Below are positions 62,156-64,000 of a stretch of DNA of 64,000 bases, piece by piece. The notes below the pieces were generated by a model. It was not told where the DNA came from. It ran no database searches and was given only the letters and a program-made list of their open reading frames with translations. Position numbers and translations under genes: made by a program. The first letter of the stretch is position 1, and each line of letters begins with the position of its first letter. This DNA comes from Gaeumannomyces sp. JS-464 (Eukaryota > Ascomycota > Sordariomycetes > Magnaporthales > Magnaporthaceae): positions 868,001-932,000 of the forward strand of contig NGZR01000005.1 of NCBI GenBank assembly GCA_002197995.1, given 5' to 3'.

Positions 62156-64000
62156 TTATCCTTTTTTTAAAGCATTAACGTTTCGGCAATGCTTATTAGC
62201 GAAATGGTCGCGTTAAAGCTTGGTCGGTTTATAGCGAATTAGTAAGCAAGCTAAATTTGTTAATACTTTTACCATTTAAAGTAAATGGTTTTTTAATGGT
62301 ATAAAAGTGCGAATAGCTTTTTTTAACAAGGTGCTAATAAGGTTTATAGGATTTTAATAACGTTTTCGGTAGCGTTAGCTATATAAAGCCGGCGACGGTT
62401 AAGGTAAAAGCGGTTTTACCGGTAAACCTTTTGTATTTTTTCCGGCCGGCCGGCGTTGTTTTCCTTCCTTTTAATAACACAATTAACAACGACGATTAAA
62501 CGCCGCTAATTGTTATTTTGTTCCTTTTACCTTCGCATTGCTTATTTGCTTATAAAGCTCGCGCTTTTAACGTATAAAAGCCTGCGTTTGCTTTTTAAAA
62601 TTAGCGCTTCCTTTTTTTTCCCGTAATTTTTTTGCGCTTTTTGCTTGGCCCGGATTTAGGCTTTTTCCAGCTGCGATCGCGGTTTTAATTACGCTCGATT
62701 ACGTTTTCTTTTCCAATTACGGTCGCGGTTATACGTTTTCGTCCTCCTTTTCGGCTCGCTCGTTTTAAGCGTGCGCTAACCCGATTTTGCCGTAAAATTA
62801 TATTTTACAACGCTGCCGTTAACGAAGCATTTCGCCGTCGCCTTTTCGCTTTTAACGATGCGAAGCGGGCGATCGTAGCTAACCTTACGAAAGAAAGCTT
62901 TTACCATTTTGCCGATTATAGCATTTTTAAAAGAGTTCGCTTTTTTTTGCCATTTCGCTTCCCGGTTTAACTTTAATTTGGACTTTCGAAATACTTTTGT
63001 TATTAGCATATCCCGCTAGCGTTATTCGTCGGTTCGACGAGTTTAACGATTTTGCTAATAAAAAATATCGTTTCGCTTTGCGTTTTTTTGCAAAGGAAAA
63101 CCGCTAGCGAGTTTAGGTTGCTTTTATTACTAGCACGGTGGCTTTTAATAATGTTCGACGCCGTTTTTTTTATAGTAATTGCTATATGGTTAACCTTTTT
63201 CGAAATGGGACGCATTTTAAACACGATTTGGTATATACCACTAGTATTATTAAAATAAACCGTTGCTTTCGGTGCATTTACCAGGGTTAAGCTTATCGTT
63301 TTTTATTTTAGGGTTTTTTTTTTAACATCGATTTAAGCTTATTAAAAGTATGCTAATAAATGTATAATAGCCTATTAAGTTTTTCGGTAAGCCTATTACG
63401 CGGTTTCGCCTTTTTTAATTTGTTTTTAAAAAAAACCTTTATAATTTTTTCGTTACGATTTATCCCTCGGCTCGTTATAGTTTTTTTTATTTTACTATCG
63501 ATAATGGTTAAACTTTTATTAAATCCGCCTTTTTAATTTCGGTAAAACTTTTATATCGCTATTTTTTTTGGAAATTTAACGATTATAATTCGTACTATTT
63601 CCCGACGTTTCGAAACCTGCTTATAAGTGTTTGGTACCACCGGTTGCTCGCGAAAAGGCATGCATTCGCAGCGTATTCGGAAGTGCACATTCGGCACGTT
63701 TTTTATAACGAGCTTGCCGAAATTAATAAAATGCTAGCTCGAATAGGCCAGTTTATTTTTTAAGGTTAAATTTCGGTTATAGCTCGCGCTAATTGGAAAT
63801 TACGCCCCGTGCTTTTTTACGAAATCGTGTTTAACCCGGCTATTAACGGTATTCGTTTTTTCCAATTTCCGAAGCTATAATAAAAGGTTTTTAACGAAGG
63901 TTAAACTTTTAACTTTTCGAACGAAAAATTTAAAAAAGGTTTAAATTGCGAAGTAAAAATTAAGTTTAACAACGTATTATTATTCGTCGATATTAACGGC
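61871..64000 (-). mobile_element. Ty3/gypsy element C (family of A and B), running off the window
   Basis: 3' LTR 61,871-62,155 starting TGTTACGAGGTAAGCCGAAA on the plus strand. The internal region is collinear with 18,286-18,348 plus 25,686-27,500 of element A without the K insertion. The minus strand carries the basic 3' coding part (open frame 63,009-62,776, KVFRKSKLKLNREAKWQKKA and KSEKATAKCFVNGSVVKYNF). It is inserted into pogo element D; 5' half and second target duplication are beyond 64,000 (left flank GGAAG). Confidence 0.85.

Overview
The window looks like a chromosome segment of a filamentous ascomycete (Pezizomycotina, probably Sordariomycete-like; inferred). The reasons are a HET-domain gene and a fungal NACHT (NLR-type) gene with short GT-AG introns, Fot1/pogo, Mutator-like, Ty1/copia and Ty3/gypsy elements, and a strong RIP (repeat-induced point mutation) signature. 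In the AT-rich blocks CpA/TpG is visibly scarce and TpA abundant while CpG survives. Almost every stop in the decayed frames is TAA or TAG where the family has Gln or Trp, and catalytic Asp codons have become Asn.

Layout. 1-12,033: RIP-degraded transposons, namely gypsy fragments, a Fot/pogo copy with TA target duplications (3,702-5,543), a copia 5' part, a gypsy gag beside its LTR, and a Mutator-like element with 8-bp target duplications (9,168-11,944). 12,034-15,500: balanced-composition island with a four-exon HET gene. 15,501-48,583: a nest of retrotransposons. Gypsy M2 contains gypsy A (TSD TTACC), which contains gypsy K (TSD CGAGG). M2 also holds three solo LTRs and copia I. A second, inverted copia fragment and gypsy B follow. 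48,584-60,388: mostly balanced island with a pogo-like stub, a Fot1-like element (50,736-52,821) split by a solo LTR, a decayed membrane-protein-like gene, and a NACHT gene. 60,391-64,000: another pogo element whose transposase is split by gypsy C, which runs off the window.

Two conserved-looking host genes are supported, HET (13,030-15,500) and NACHT (55,026-58,291). Both families act in non-self recognition and programmed cell death in fungi, and both sit as islands between RIPped transposons. The most novel signal is architectural. Three unrelated LTR elements in the window (gypsy K, gypsy M2, copia I) each carry between pol and the 3' LTR a decayed reading frame on the strand opposite to pol. 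It has a CxxC-type cysteine cluster, followed in the two gypsy copies by a Gln- or charge-rich, coiled-coil-like stretch. A second one is an in-frame 18-bp tandem repeat inside the gypsy A/B polyprotein.
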